Below, in pieces: positions 34,437-46,488 of a stretch of 64,000 nucleotides of DNA (position 1 is the first letter of the stretch; each line of letters starts with the position of its first letter). The DNA is taken from assembly GCA_017591395.1 (NCBI GenBank), contig WEDG01003403.1, positions 124,001 through 188,000 of the forward strand. Direction: 5' to 3'. The DNA is from Schistocephalus solidus (Eukaryota > Platyhelminthes > Cestoda > Diphyllobothriidea > Diphyllobothriidae). The notes beneath the pieces were generated by a model. The model searched no databases, had not been told where the DNA came from, and saw nothing but the letters and a program-made list of their open reading frames with translations. The translations under genes and the position numbers were made by a program.

Positions 34437-34647
34437 ATGGGAACAGGAGCCGCCGGCTGATGACTTTGCGCTAAATTACTGGGAAATAGGGGTTAGGTTT
34501 AAGGTTAGGGTTATGGTTAAGGTAATTTGGGCTTAGCGTTAGGCTTAGGGTTAAAAGCAGGGGTGGGATTATAGTTTAGGATAGGGTTACTGTTAAGCCA
34601 TGGGTTACGGTTTAGGTGTTTGTTAGGGTTAGTGTTATGGTTAGGGT
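34437..34647 (+). repeat. foldback element with long telomere-like interior
   Basis: Left end TGGGAACAGGAGCCGCC and TTTGCGCTAAATTACTGGG matches the left end of the family. Then about 150 bases of imperfect GGGTTAGGGTTATGG repeats, the longest such tract in the window. The right terminal repeat is missing; a family P repeat follows directly. Confidence 0.6.
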
Positions 34648-35000
34648 GCCCCCTAAACGGGCCACGTGGTAGATGCGTTGGACCAACACGGGGGCCACAT
34701 CAGCGCACGGCATGCGTTATTCGGGTTGCGCTCCGCTAACAAATGCCGAACATGGGAGGTGTAGTGGTATGTCCAGGGGCGGCTCCGGCCGCGCCAGTCA
34801 CCTGCGCCCTCTCCCATCTCCGGTATTATTGACTCTGTCTTGACACCGGGCTCAGGTGTGGGGAGGAGGAGAGAGTGCGGTAGATGCAGCGCAAGTCTAC
34901 TATCCCTTAAAACTAATTCACGTGCAAGTCACCATCCCTGCACCACCCTTCCATGGAGCATACGGTGGACATCTTCGGACTACGACGGTCGAACTATCGT
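34648..35000 (+). repeat. dispersed repeat family P, full copy
   Basis: About 350 bp from CCCTAAACGGGCCACG to GGTCGAACTATCG. It matches, in reverse, 46,489-46,845 over its whole length, and 41,851-42,300 with a CT insertion. Landmarks are ATGCCGAACATGGG, CACCTGCGCCCTCTCCC, GAGAGTGCGGTAGATGC, CTAATTCACGTGCAAGTCAC and CATACGGTGGACATC. It has no coding capacity, no tRNA head and no clear terminal repeats. Class unknown. Confidence 0.8.
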
Positions 35001-36200
35001 TATGGTTAGGACTCTGGAATAGTTGCCCTTCGCGTAATTTTACGCGGGATAGCTTTCGTAAATTGGACGGGGTTTTCCGTTTCCCATATCCTGTTTAGGG
35101 GACCATATAAATAATCATTACCGAAAAGACGAGGCCACTGTAGTAGGAGGAAAAGGGCGTGACCACATAAATTATCGTTTTGAATAGCATTTAGACCGCG
35201 TTCTCAAGTTAAGATAGACTCGCAGACAGCGTGATTACCAGCATATGCAGAGCCCATTTTCCTATGCCTTCCCCTGTGCAGGTGGTTTCGAACAGTGCTT
35301 TCATAAAGAGGACTGCTCGGTCATCCGAGATGGCCACCCAGACCCCTTAATGAGTAAGACTGGATGGCTTGATGGACAAAGGATCCAAGTAACACGTGCT
35401 GTCTGCGGAGTGCATTTCATCCTATCCACAGGACTGCACGCCTGAAGGTAAGATTTGAATGCGGGAACTGTGGCTTTGTCTATACGTGTTGCATCACGGT
35501 TGTGTCCTCACTACTGACTGAACTCGAGTTCAGTAGGGGAAAACTCCAACCGCAAGTCCTCAAATTGAAACGGTCGCAGGACCCCTGGAGCCCCTGATGA
35601 GGGTTGGGTTCTAGGAATGTGTCGATCGTGCGTTGAGGGCCGTGAACCAGCGACCAGTCAGTCCGCCGGCGTCCTGTCTAGACGCTCGATGCACACCACC
35701 CGACCGGAAGTGCGAATTGTTGACGAAGTCATGAGACAGCTGCGCAAACCAACCGGCGCGCGGCACACACATCGCGCGTCTTTTGTCCTAACACATCCGC
35801 GCCCTGCCGTTGAGACGTCCGTTTCGATCGTGCGTGGGTGGACTGAGGCCCAGCGAAATTCCCCCCCCCCCCTCCCTAAACTAGCATGTGAGCGGCGCTC
35901 GGTGGTTCAACCAAAACGCTGTCGGCGGTCCCTTCTGCCGGAGACGCGCCTTGACCCACCCATGACGAAATCGTTCTGTTGCGTCATTGCTCGTTCACAT
36001 GCTGCGACATATGAACGATGGATTAGACAAAGCAAAGTCACTGGACAGAAGGACCGTTCGAATACTTCAGTCCATGACCAGCTTGGTCGCCAGGGTTGAA
36101 CCCAATCTAAAATGGCAAAATGAAGGATCAGATAACTTGCTTGACTCTGAAAGTCTAAAGCCAACAAAAAATGTTTGGTTATATTAGTAATGCGATCATG
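35001..36200. other. no gene assigned; one possible mini-exon
   Basis: 35,285-35,353 lies between a strong acceptor (CCTTCCCCTGTGCAG) and a GTAAGA donor and reads GFEQCFHKEDCSVIRDGHPD. It is unrecognised and could be chance. 35,617-36,099 is open for 160 codons on + but low in information and GC-rich. A 12-base C run lies at 35,861. Confidence 0.3.
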
Positions 36201-36214
36201 AGCGTTCGAGGTCG

Positions 36215-36390
36215 ATTTGAAGAAGCGTTGTATGGCAAAAGCTATTAAAGTAGGCCATAAAAGCCATGCCATATGTTCAATTGATCCATTTGTATAAAAC
36301 TTGGCGGCCTCAGGGGAATTCGAATCCACGAAAGCCGGGTCAAGGCTTGATTTCAGCCAACGTTCTAACCACCCGACCAACGGGTCCCTG
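36215..36390 (-). repeat. tRNA-like SINE, family B
   Basis: On the minus strand GACCCGTTGGTCGGGTGGTT, AGAACGTTGGC and GTGGATTCGAATTCCCC resemble tRNA A and B boxes with a long variable arm. The tail ACAAATGGATCAATTGAAC resembles tails of copies at 43.9 and 47.3 kb. Confidence 0.55.
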
Positions 36391-36699
36391 ATCGGGATCT
36401 GTAAGGTTAATCCCATTTGAATCAAGTTACGCACCGGGCATAATGCAGCGTCTGGGATAAGCTAACGAGCATACAGTAAGGTACCTGCCCAATCAGCGTT
36501 TCGTAAGCATTCAATGTAGAATCCGCCAGATGACCAGTCGGTTACTTTATTTAATGGATGTTTTTTTTCATCTGTAATAAATTTCGAATTGCTTTGAATG
36601 CTGTCTTTGAGGAAGCGTGGATTTCTAGGCCTCATGTGCACATGGCCTTAAATGTCTGGCGATCGTCGGCAAGTTTTGCCAAAATGAAGATTTCATGAA

Positions 36700-36846
36700 A
36701 AGGAGTTTTTCTAGGGTTAGTGTGAGGGTTAATACACGGTAATATATACCCTTCCTGAAATTTACTGCAAGGACACCTATGTTAAGTGGGTGGCGCGTTC
36801 CTCTTCCCGTGTCCAGGTTAGACGGCCATAAAAGGCATCCTCGCCA
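36700..36846. repeat. partial foldback element
   Basis: GGGTTAGTGTGAGGGTTA followed by TTCCTCTTCCCGTGTCC and AAAAGGCATCC, the right half of the family seen at 49.4 kb. Confidence 0.45.
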
Positions 36847-36849
36847 AAA

Positions 36850-39400
36850 CCGGATTTAGGAACCGAAACGTTTTATCAGTTTGTTTGGATGGAAATTAGA
36901 TGCAGTCGTAGGCAGGTTGAATACAGGAGGATTATGTTCACACCAGTGGTTTCACGCTGACAGAGTTATTATAAGCCCACAAGCCTACGAATGGCTCGGG
37001 CATTCCAATAACCGGTGGCGGGCATTTTACTCTCACTATTCAAACAAAAACTCTAGTTTTAGCTTTGTCATACGACAGGTGGTCTGGGAGCGAATTATAC
37101 GAAGAGAGGGGTTTAATAGCCAGTGGAACCAGGAGGACATACTACCTAAGCACGCCTGCTCGAGTGAAATCTGCGGAGTCAACCCGAGACTAACTCAACT
37201 GAAAACGGCTGATGCCCGTTCCCATGTGGTTCTCCCATGTTCTCCAGTCTCCGCCTCCATGCCGTGCCGTCCCGTGGGCCTGACTGACAATCTTCACGTT
37301 AGTCGGCGGTGCATGCTTGCGTGTGTGCGTGAACAGCCCTCGTCAACTCGCCCGAGGGCTGCTAGGACCACAGCTACCGACGCACAGCACAGTCTGGTAA
37401 TGCGTTAAAAGCGCATGCTTGCGCGTCTACGATCCCCCGGTGGGGCGAGGGCTATGTGAGTTGGGGTATCTCCGCAACGGCGGTCGCAGCAGGAAGAAGA
37501 CAACTCATTCCATTAGCTGGAAGGGGGGAGGCGGTAGCGGAGACGCATAGCATTAGTCATCGTCCAAGGTAAAATGCTCAGTGTTCTCACTGGCGGGTAC
37601 TGCGGCTGTGGACACGCCTCCTTCTGGGAGCGGACTCAGCGGGGGGCCTGGGAAACGTAAAACCGCCCTAGGCGCCTCAGAAGAGGTCTGGCTCCCCAGC
37701 AGAGCAAGCATGTCAAGAAAAGGTGACTGGGAAGGCGAGGTTGCCTGTTAACCCAGCTGCTGGCAACCGGTTATGTCCACGAATGGCGAAGGGTGGAACT
37801 ACGGCTAGCTGGGAATTATGTGAGTTTTCAGGTCTCGCCGCTGAGACGGTGCTACCCAAACGCGGAGGAACGAGATCTGGCACACCAACTGCTTTGTAAA
37901 GTTACACAACGCATCGTCACATGGCGACCCCGAATTGCCATCACACAAGTCCGCTTGTCGCCACCGCCTTCTGCCGGGTTCTTGAGCAGCAGTTTGGGAA
38001 CTGTGAAGTAGCTGACTGCACGACCGTTTATTACTTGCCTTTATTCAAAATTCCCAAGAAACCTAATGAAAAAATATGCGGTTCAGTTGTTACTATGCAG
38101 GCTACGGTGTGCTTTGCGATGCTAGTCTAGTGTTTCGAAAAAATAGTATGCGTGCTGGACTATGCGGTCGACGGTGGACCCTTAGTATTGAATGCTGGAA
38201 TTTGTGAATGTGTCTGGGTCTGCTTACCCAAAGTCTGGCGGCTTGCAGCCTCCAGCAACACAAAGTGGATGGACGCTTGACGGTCGATAGTACTATACAG
38301 CTTCAAAGGAATTCATGATTCTGTGGAGTATCTCCCCTATACCACAGGGTCCGCGCGATTCTTCCAGCAGTTATTTTGTGGTTTTCGTCCTCTTGTAACA
38401 CGTAAACCATCTACCGCCTGAGTGGGGAAGGAAGAGACACCAAAATCAGTCGCCAACCTGCGCCAATCAAGAAACCTACTCTCAGCTGCAATAACTGGTT
38501 GCAGGATTGGCTCGCCTGGATTGGTTGATTGTGGCCGCTACGTGAATGGTTGTACGGGACGAGATGACTCTTAAAACTTTATTGGTTTCTTGGGGTTTGA
38601 TTCTCGAGGCAAAAGTTGAAAAGGACTGGTGCAATTTGTTGATCCGGTTCGACTAGTTGTCAGTATCACATGCTTCAAACATTGCCACACACATACACAC
38701 ATCTGAAAAAATTGTGTTCAAAAGGTTTTGGAAAGCCAGCCAGGCGGTCTTTAGTATAACCAATTCAAGGTTTCGCGGGTTGGTTCATGATAGCAGATTG
38801 ATATATGGGATTTAAACTGGCAGCATCTAGGAGGAAACCCATGTCCTCCTTCGCATACATCTGAAAGTTCCCTTCTCGCCTATGCCCAAAATCTCTTCTT
38901 TAAGACGACGTATTGTTTCAAAATTACGCCAAAACAACCAAAGCCGAGGCTCTAAGTCCAAGAATCCGGTTACGCTTTTCAACCAGTCTAAAAACAGGGA
39001 ATTAATAAGTGAGCGCGTTGCTAGAACACATTCTCCTATCCCTTCCGCTACCAGAGTGGTGGTGGAAGGAGGGAAAGCAGTTCTTTCCGAAAGAAACCTG
39101 GCTGGACATTCGAGACAGCTATCCTGTTCCATAATGGATTAGAATGTTGTTTTAGTAGGGAAAAACCTGAATTTGCTGGCGCCGGCTCCAGCAATGCACG
39201 TCGATATCTCCACAGGACTTTAGAGTTGGACTTCAGATTTGGCTGATCGAGCACGAAACAACAATCTGTGCATGCATTCGTTGAGGAACGCTCACCAATC
39301 GCTAAAGGAACTCACTCGTTCCGTTCTGCCTTGAGGCTCACTCCCGCGCCCCGCCAGCAGTCGCTCAGCGGCTAGTAGTAAAATAGCATCCGTCAGTACG
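36850..39400. other. no gene recognised; GC-rich block
   Basis: 36,881-37,408 is open for 175 codons on + but has no recognisable motif. 37,420-38,010 is GC-rich and could be the 5' part of a retroelement. 38,140-39,400 is unassigned. Confidence 0.35.
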
Positions 39401-39407
39401 TGCTCTG

Positions 39408-39540
39408 TGTGAGTTTGACCGTCACAGGCGACGGTCTCTCGAGGTGACTTACGCGTGAATTGCTTTATGGTGAGAGAGACTTTCGCAGCATCTAACGCAC
39501 TCTATCTCTTCCACACCTACTAAGCTCCGACGGCGCGATA
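39408..39540 (-). repeat. diverged fragment of repeat family P
   Basis: TTTGACCGTCACAGGCGACG, GGTGACTTACGCGTGAATT and CGCAGCATCTAACGCACTCT follow the order of the family copy at 46,489. Confidence 0.5.
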
Positions 39541-40950
39541 ATTTCAAGACGGCCGGCAGTGGACGCAGGCGCAGTGCATGCCAAAGCTAAACAGCTCACA
39601 CGAACTGTTACCCGCACAGTGTACTAAGTGTTCATGGAAAGAAGGGCTTGAATCTCACGTTCGTGAGAATGTCATATTACGAAGTATATATTACTCTTGA
39701 CTTACAGGCCTTGAGCTGGTCAACCCCCGTACGCATACAATGTAGAATCGAAATGTGAGTGAGTAGTTTAACGTATATTTGGTTTTGTTATTTTAGTGTG
39801 TTGAGGGTATTTGATGATCAGAAAGCCTTTTTCTAAAGAACACTGCAAGTTCAATCTTATATATTGAAGGAAAACAGCCAGGTGTTAGGCAAAATCTGAG
39901 GATGCGGAACATTCAATAAATTTCCTGAGCTATTTAATATTGCAGAGCAAAGTCCATAATTTTTACGTTATGCGCTGCAAGAGAACATTAATATAAGCAA
40001 GAAAGGTTTCAAATAAATCCCTTGTAGAAACGTCAGCGAAATATATAATTAACGCACTTTTCAAAGGGGTGCCTTGTTATAAACGTTTTTTTAAAAATTT
40101 AGCTCAGGCGTACTTATCTTCGAATTTTGTCCTGGACCTTGATTATTCTAGGCAATGAGCTTTAATGTTTGGATGAATATAAAAATATTACGCAAACGAC
40201 CATGCCCATTTGAAGGAAGAATGAAAATCTCACTACCTCTGTAAATTCTTTTAAGAAATATCTTATTTTGAAGGTTTTGATAAACACAGAACAGGATCTA
40301 AATAGATTGTCAAGTGTTTGAAAACAGTGAAAATCGTGTTATATTCACTGGTACTTCAAGGACACTCGGTAACTAATTTTAGTCATATGCCGAAAGAATA
40401 TGACGAAAGAAAAGTTCTCTTACTATCCACAAAATTGTATGCTTACGCTATCACCGGACAGTTCTATTCCTCGCATTGACAGCGATGTTTCACGTTTTGA
40501 GTATTTGCCGCTCTTTTAAAAAATTAATATTTCTAAACAGACCAATATTAATTTTCATATTTCCTTAAGTTTTAAATTCGCTTAAGGTTGTTCATCATTA
40601 TTTCGGAGTTTTGGTACATGCATTGGTGCCAATTTGCAAATGATTATCAATCTTTCGCAAATTATGGCATTTTGCATGAATTAGGTCACGCAATGTTTCA
40701 TGGTTTTAAAGCGCATCAGTTTATTCGTAGTAAGGAGTGCAAGGAGAGTGTACCGTAGGAATGAGTTCCCAGGGTCAGCCTTACTCTTCCGCTTCTCATT
40801 CACCACTTGATTATACGAGCCCCTCAGTCATCCAGTGTTGGGATTGGACGTAGTTTCCTACACAGCTGCAACAGCCGTTTACGCGTGCCACACACGAACT
40901 GTTCGGGTTGTGCCAACCAACCTGCTTATAACTGACGGCATTGGGGCTTG
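39541..40950. other. AT-rich, nothing recognised
   Basis: No frames, repeats or RNA genes seen on either strand. Confidence 0.5.
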
Positions 40951-40983
40951 TTCTGTTCTTACGTCAAGTGTTTTCCGGTTGGT

Positions 40984-41265
40984 TTACATGCGGTGTATTG
41001 CATAGTGGTGTGAGGTGAGGTAGTGAGATAATGTTTGCGGTGTTCTACCACCGGTTTTCCTGGAGGCACATTTGGCGAATAGGTTAATGCAGTTGTTGAA
41101 TATCCTTGGGCAGTATGTGCAGGGGAAGGGGATGCAAGAGGTGTATAACGGGACTCCTGACCTTGGTACGCCGATCTCAGTGCGATGGATTCGCAAATGA
41201 CCAACCAGGCCTATGTGTGAGGATGAGGTGCGGTTGCATTGGTGCTGGGTTTGAAGTGAGTCCAT
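40984..41265 (-). pseudogene. LINE 3' tail with C2H2-finger-like motif (fragment)
   Basis: The minus strand reads CNRTSSSHIGLVGHLRIHRT then IPFPCTYCPRIFNNCINL. Several flatworm LINE proteins end in pairs of such fingers (C-x2-C...SRIGLVGHLRIHR). The first finger has lost a Cys and the second its His pair. 5'-truncated and not functional. Confidence 0.65.
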
Positions 41266-41284
41266 ATTATCAGTGGTAGAGCAC

Positions 41285-41850
41285 TAGAGGTATGCTAGAG
41301 TACGGTTTCGTACTCACTTATGATTGAACCCGAATTCAGTGGAGTAAATTCCACCAGCCAGCCTCCTGTGGTTTAACCTGTAAGTCGGAGCTGCGACAGG
41401 GGCTGTGGTAGCTTAGGGGAGCCACAGATGACAGTTGAATGCTAGGTAGAGACTGAGTGAGACGTGAGGGGTTTGGAGCGACCCATCACATTTACAAGGT
41501 TAACATCCAATCCACGCATCGCATACACCTAAGATCTCAGATCAAGAAGCCTCAAACCCCAAAGTGCCAACCTCACTTACGATAGCACTAAAGCTTGAGA
41601 TGTTTTCGTTTTCGCGTAGATTTTCACTGCCTCCTGAAACCCGATTACTTTGATAGGTAGGAGTAGGAAATGTGATTACGTTCTGGAAGAAGATGACAAA
41701 GGCAATTCCAAAACGTGTAGCTTAAAGGAAACGCTCAGTGACGTTATATGAGAATACGTTAAGTGAATATCTACGGGTTTGCTATGCCTGCTTGCCACGT
41801 TCCTGCAAAACGACTGGTATTTAAGTTAAGAATGTTTAGCCAAAAAATGC
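41285..41850. other. no gene recognised
   Basis: 41,310-41,420 weakly resembles 35,514-35,620 (TGAACCCGAATTCAGTGGAG against TGAACTCGAGTTCAGTAGGG); possibly a decayed repeat. Confidence 0.3.
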
Positions 41851-42300
41851 ACGACAGTTCGACCGTCGTAATCTGACGATGTCCACCGTATGCCCCATAG
41901 TAGGGTGGTGCAGAGACGGGGACCTGTGCGTGAATTAGTTTTAAATGATAATAGACTGGCACTACAGCTACCGTACTCTCTCTCTCTCTCTCTCTCTCTC
42001 CCCTTATCCGTCTGTGCCCGTTGCCAAGAGAGATTCAAGAAGACCGGAGGCGGGTTTGGGCGCGGGTGGTTGACGCGGCCAGAGACCCTCCCGACCGTGC
42101 TGCCACGCCAGAATCAGATCGCCCGGAATGGGAGTGGCAAAAGTGGCGGCTGCGGCCTGCGCGCCTGCACCTACGCACGTTCAGCACCCCTCCCCTCCCC
42201 CAAAATGTTCGGCATTTGTTATGGGAGCTCAACCCAACTAACGCCTGCCGCACTATGATTTGTATCCGTGTTGCATCTACCACGCGGCCCGTTTAGAGGG
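41851..42300 (-). repeat. dispersed repeat family P, copy with CT tract
   Basis: Begins ACGACAGTTCGACCGTCG and ends GCGGCCCGTTTAGAGGG, in the same order as 46,489-46,845. The GAGAGTGCGG section is replaced by a CT run at 41,977-42,001. Confidence 0.75.
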
Positions 42301-42607
42301 AAAAAGTACACAGTAGCATAAACATAATGCGTGTTTTTATCTTGCTAGCTCTTTGCAAGAAATTTTGATTGGCGAAGACGGAAGAATCCATAGTCAAGGT
42401 TAAGCATGACATAGCGTTCGAAGTATCCCGATATTTCACATGCTACTTATGGTACTAGCCCTTTAAAATGAAGTGCCAAGAGAAAGGGCCTCTTTGTGTT
42501 CTGCGTGGACTCCTAACAGACCATTTTAGCTGGTTGGGCTGACTGGGAAGGATTTCTGATTAGCCGCCTTGGCAGCAACCTAGGGTAGGGATTACTCATA
42601 TGACCCC

Positions 42608-42800
42608 GTGGCTGGAACAGGAACCGCCTGTAATGCAGGTGGCCTTGCGCTAAATTCCAGGGAAATTAGGGTTAAGATTAAGTTTGGCCTAATAATGACT
42701 TCAGGACTACCGGTTACCGTTAGGTTTAGAGCACGGGAATGTTTACCCGACCGGCAATTTAGTGCAGTGTCACCTACCTTACGGGGAGGCGGTCGTTCCT
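42608..42800. mobile_element. foldback/MITE-like element
   Basis: Left: GGAACAGGAACCGCCTG, GCAGGTGGCCTTGCGCTAAA. Right: TTTAGTGCAGTGTCACCTAC and GGCGGTCGTTCCTATTC. These are inverted versions of each other. The interior has AGGGTTAAGATTAAG and GTTAGGTTTAG. Confidence 0.65.
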
Positions 42801-43850
42801 ATTCTCATGTCGTATCGGTGGGGTCATATAATAAATCCCGAGCCAGCCTAAAACCAACTGGTGTCTCCCCCTGACTCAAACCTCTGTCTGGTTCCTCGTT
42901 GCTACTTCCCCGCAAGACATCATCACGTGCTTCTGCGTCCGCCCCCTCGACTGCTATGCTCATGTAGAGTCTCAGTACCCGAGGCATCTTCGAAGAGTCA
43001 CATATGCTTATTCCATCTTCCCTGCAAAACCTGTTGCAAGGTGCGCGGAGCTCTTTTAACTCTTCGTCGGAACGTCCAGCAATTGTGCCAGTTTGCTGGC
43101 GCTAGGATGTGAAACAAATATGAGCGCCCATTGGTCGGTAGCGAGGCCGAATGGTCATCCTACCTTGGCGCGTCCCAATTAACGGCCAAGCACACGCGAC
43201 CATCATTGAGGTGGCCTCGAATTTAGTCCGACGGTGGCTCTTTTCATAGACAGTCAAGCTTTTCTTCTTCTTCTTTTTCTTCTTGTTCTTCTCGTGAGGC
43301 GTGTTTGCTACCTAACCGATTCTATACTCCTTCCGACAGGACTTCCTGACGAAACCTAGACAAAATTCAATTTATGAAAACAAACCACTGAACTGCATAA
43401 AAAGTCGAACTGACGCTCAACACTTCGCCGTTATCAGTAGCTAAAGCCGGATTCTCTGACAGGATAAACATCAATTTTCTGAACAGTATATTCCTTCTAT
43501 CACCAGCATAATAATAATATTAATAATAATCTTCTCCTCTTGATAAGTTATTACCAAAATTAGGATGTTGATTCTGCACACGGATTTGAACAATAGCATG
43601 TTGCCAAAAAGCCGGTCGAGTGAATATGCGATTGGCAACATGTTCGGTATTTTAGTACGACAGCGGTAGTATTCAAATACCTTTCTGAGATCGTGGCTTG
43701 AGGCTATGCGACTGTTACCAAGCGAGCAAGACGCTAACCAAACTCGAATTTAAGCAGCCCGAAAACCCGCGTCTATAGAGATTGATGCATCGAGCTTCCG
43801 AAGGAGAACTGTGTAAAACAAGAAACCGCATCTAAAAATCAACATGGCTA
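42801..43850. other. no gene recognised
   Basis: Contains TTC triplets (43,261-43,295) and a TAA-rich stretch (43,508-43,532). No exon seen. Confidence 0.4.
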
Positions 43851-43856
43851 CCGATG

Positions 43857-43990
43857 GGGCCTCGTATATCAGATGGTTAGAGCGTTAGCTGTACTGAAGA
43901 CTTGTCTTTGCTGTCATGGGTTCGAATATCACCAAGGCCACCGAGTCTATCACAGTTGGTCAAATGAAATATAGGACAGTTTTCATGTAT
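43857..43990 (+). repeat. tRNA-like SINE, family B
   Basis: GGCCTCGTATATCAGATGGT, TAGAGCGTTAGC and ATGGGTTCGAATATC form A- and B-box-like sequences, with CCAAGGCC able to pair with the first bases. The tail CACAGTTGGTCAAATGAAAT matches that at 47.34 kb. Confidence 0.6.
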
Positions 43991-43999
43991 GTTCTGATT

Positions 44000-44858
44000 A
44001 AATCGTCCCAACAATCGACTACTTGCTTCGCGAGAAAGACGTGAAAGTCGGAATAGGAACTGACAGTTCTTTTGATACTAGACCGACGCGGGTACAATGT
44101 ATTGAAGGAAGTAAGAGTTCAAATTATCTCACAGCCGTAACGACAGGCAAGAGTAACTGACGTTTGGTGTATCGAAAAACTTGCTGAGTGACTGAGAATA
44201 TCGTAGTGTGTCTGCTTTCAACTTCCTTGCGAAGCACTCATAGTTCGTTTGGATGACAAAGTACTAGACAGCGAGAATTCGATGAACGATGAGCGTAAGA
44301 AAAGCGAAACTAAACCGGATTCTAGGGTAAAAAATGTTTCTGTACATACCACTGCATTGCCTAGAGAATTCCACCTTACATTATTGCAACGCTTTAGTCC
44401 CAACGGCTTTGGAAGGGGCAATTGCGACGTCGGAAAAAGTTTTGGCGAACTGTAAGGCAATAGAACTGTTGCCGAAAGTGGATACGGTGTTTTTGATGCA
44501 CAGAGGGTATTACCCTCTGCTACAGAAGATCTTTCCATCGAGGAAATTTTACCCACCCCGAAAACTTACTATGGTGAAATCTAGAATTCACGGGTTCTCC
44601 CCCCGACTTCTTCAAATCGTATAATTCTGTTTGAAAACGAGTCGTCAAGACAAAGGCTACAATTAGGAGAGAATGACAGACTATACGATTTTTTTTCAAA
44701 TCACATGGCGGTGACCTTATTGGGGTAAGATTCATAGATCCACCAGAGACGGGCATTACTCTCGGTTTCGATTAACGGTCACGTACTGGAATGGGTTTAC
44801 CCACCTCCAAAATTTCAGGAAAAGTCAATATTATCGAGTCGTACTCCTAAATGTCACA
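44000..44858. other. no gene assigned
   Basis: 44,218-44,640 is open in several frames on both strands, including a 112-codon minus frame. None is recognisable and the overlaps argue against a real exon. Confidence 0.3.
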
Positions 44859-44859
44859 C

Positions 44860-45010
44860 TGTAACACCGTCGTAGTCTCGACGATGTCAACCGTGTGCTT
44901 CACATCATGGCGGTGCAGGGACGGTGACTTGCGCTGGATTACACTGAGAGAAGACTTTCGCTGCATATACCTCACTCTCTGTTCCACCCAACCCCCCCCC
45001 CGCCCTCCTC
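44860..45010 (-). repeat. fragment of repeat family P
   Basis: ACCGTCGTAGTCTCGACGAT, GTCAACCGTGTGCTTC and CGCTGCATATACCTCACTCT follow the start of the copy at 46,489. Ends in a short C run. Confidence 0.6.
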
Positions 45011-45019
45011 GGTGGGAAT

Positions 45020-45500
45020 TCCATAAAGGCCACACTTAGGAGGAGTCATTGCAGTCTGCTTCTCAGTCCGCGGAACCGAGTTATCCCTTCAGCTGGCAGC
45101 CGTCCAAGCCACGGTTTTTAGTGCACCGTGATAGCTTCAAGCGCATCAGATTGTTTACAGAGAGAAAAATGCACTGAGCCGTCGTCCTCACTCTCTCCCC
45201 CAACCCTTTGCATCAGACCACCGTCCGGGCCAGTCTGATACAAGAGTGGGCGCAGTGGCTGACAGGTCCAGCGAACACGTCTGCGCGCACCACAGCACGA
45301 CTTGACTCCCTTGACAATAACGCTAGGATTATTAAAACAAGGGGTGAGTAAGAAGGAGTCATTGCCATCTGACTCTCAGTCCACTGGTCAGTCACTCAAC
45401 ACACACTTGGCTGAAGGGGTGGTCTGGTATAAAGCGTCAGTTGGCAGCCTTCCAAGCCACGGCTTTTAATAAACCATGATAGTCTCAGGCTCGGATCACA
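45020..45500 (+). repeat. two copies of dispersed repeat family R
   Basis: 45,020-45,145 and 45,340-45,500 share GGAGTCATTGCA/C, TCTCAGTCC, CAGC/TTGGCAGCC and CCAAGCCACGG with each other and with 183-330. Confidence 0.5.
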
Positions 45501-45639
45501 TATACGGCAGAGGGTTATTTTGAGAAGGAGCCGATGATCAAACTTCCTTCTGAGTGAGAGATGCTGGTTGAAAACACGTTTTCGTGGTTTTGCGTGTGAG
45601 CTTGCGTGATATAGAGGCTGGTGAGGAGAGATATGATAA

Positions 45640-45984
45640 TGTGGTATAGCCGACGGTGTTCTACCGCAGCTTTTCATGGAGGCGCATGTGACCTTATAGG
45701 CCAATGCGGTGCGTGAATGTGCGTGAGCAGTGCGGACAGTTGAGTCTGGTGTATGTTAGTGCTCCTGGCATTTGTTAGCTGGTCTTTGTGCGATGGATTT
45801 GCAAGTGACCGATCAGGCCGATGCGTGACGTGCATGTGCGGTGACAATGAGGGCAAGATAGGTCGGGAGGTGCTGAGTCTGCGGGGATTGTGTTGCTGAT
45901 ACTGGTGGTCGCGCTCACAGGAGGACTGGTGATAGGACTGTTAATGGATGCGCAATCGGACCCTGGGTTAGTGCAGTACGACAC
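45640..45984 (-). pseudogene. LINE 3' tail with two C2H2-like fingers
   Basis: The minus strand reads LSCPHCHRTCTSRIGLIGHL, QIHRTKTS, a stop, then LNCPHCSRTFTHRIGL, another stop and GHMRLHEKLR before the natural stop. Both fingers keep C-x2-C and H-x3-H. Such finger pairs close the C terminus of certain flatworm LINE proteins. Two in-frame stops make it a relic. It is cut off on its 5' side near 45,984. Confidence 0.7.
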
Positions 45985-45989
45985 ACTAT

Positions 45990-46485
45990 ACTAAGCTCAA
46001 ACACGAGGCACACTTTATTGTTATTAAACGGAAACAACCACCAAGGTAGCCTAATGTACTGGTGCACTAGAAAAGACAGAGCGAGAAAGCATATCGGGAA
46101 GGGATGGATCCTACCTATCGGGATGGATCCTACCTGGTGCTCCAGGAGGTAAGGACGTTTAATGAAATCTTAAGCCACCCTCTCGAGTAGACTTGTGTTC
46201 CCCACCCCCTCCTCCTACCATATAGGCTTAAAGTTCTTATTCGAAGGCAAATGATCAGTCAAAAAGTTTCTAACTCTCGAAAACACGCGCCAGCACGTAC
46301 CCATGCCACGAAGTCAACTGCGCCAGCTAAGGGGAAACATTAGTCTGTCAGTCCTTCTTCAGCTGCCAGACAGCCATTTCGCATAAAGCCCTCGCATTCT
46401 TAAATGAAAGGTGTTCTAGGAGGAAAATGACATGCAATCCTGTAGGCAGCCCAGGCTAAGTCGGGTCGTCTTACCACTACACGAC
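45990..46485. other. no gene recognised
   Basis: A short direct repeat (ATCGGGATGGATCCTACCT) is doubled at 46,095-46,140. Nothing else recognised. Confidence 0.4.
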
Positions 46486-46488
46486 AGT

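Noticed and set aside
34490..34645. GGGTTAGGG-like tract as a true telomere or fusion point
   Set aside because: The repeats are highly imperfect, short, and lie inside a dispersed foldback element family with several copies.
35907..36434. 175-codon open frame on the minus strand
   Set aside because: It runs through a tRNA-like SINE and GC-rich DNA and has no protein motif.
36881..37408. 175-codon open frame on the plus strand
   Set aside because: No recognisable domain and no splice or promoter support. Long open frames are expected in GC-rich parts of a 64-kb window.
44218..44640. Overlapping open frames on both strands, one reading ALVPTALEGAIATSEKVLA
   Set aside because: Faintly Alba-like in places, but no consistent frame, boundaries or conserved residues.
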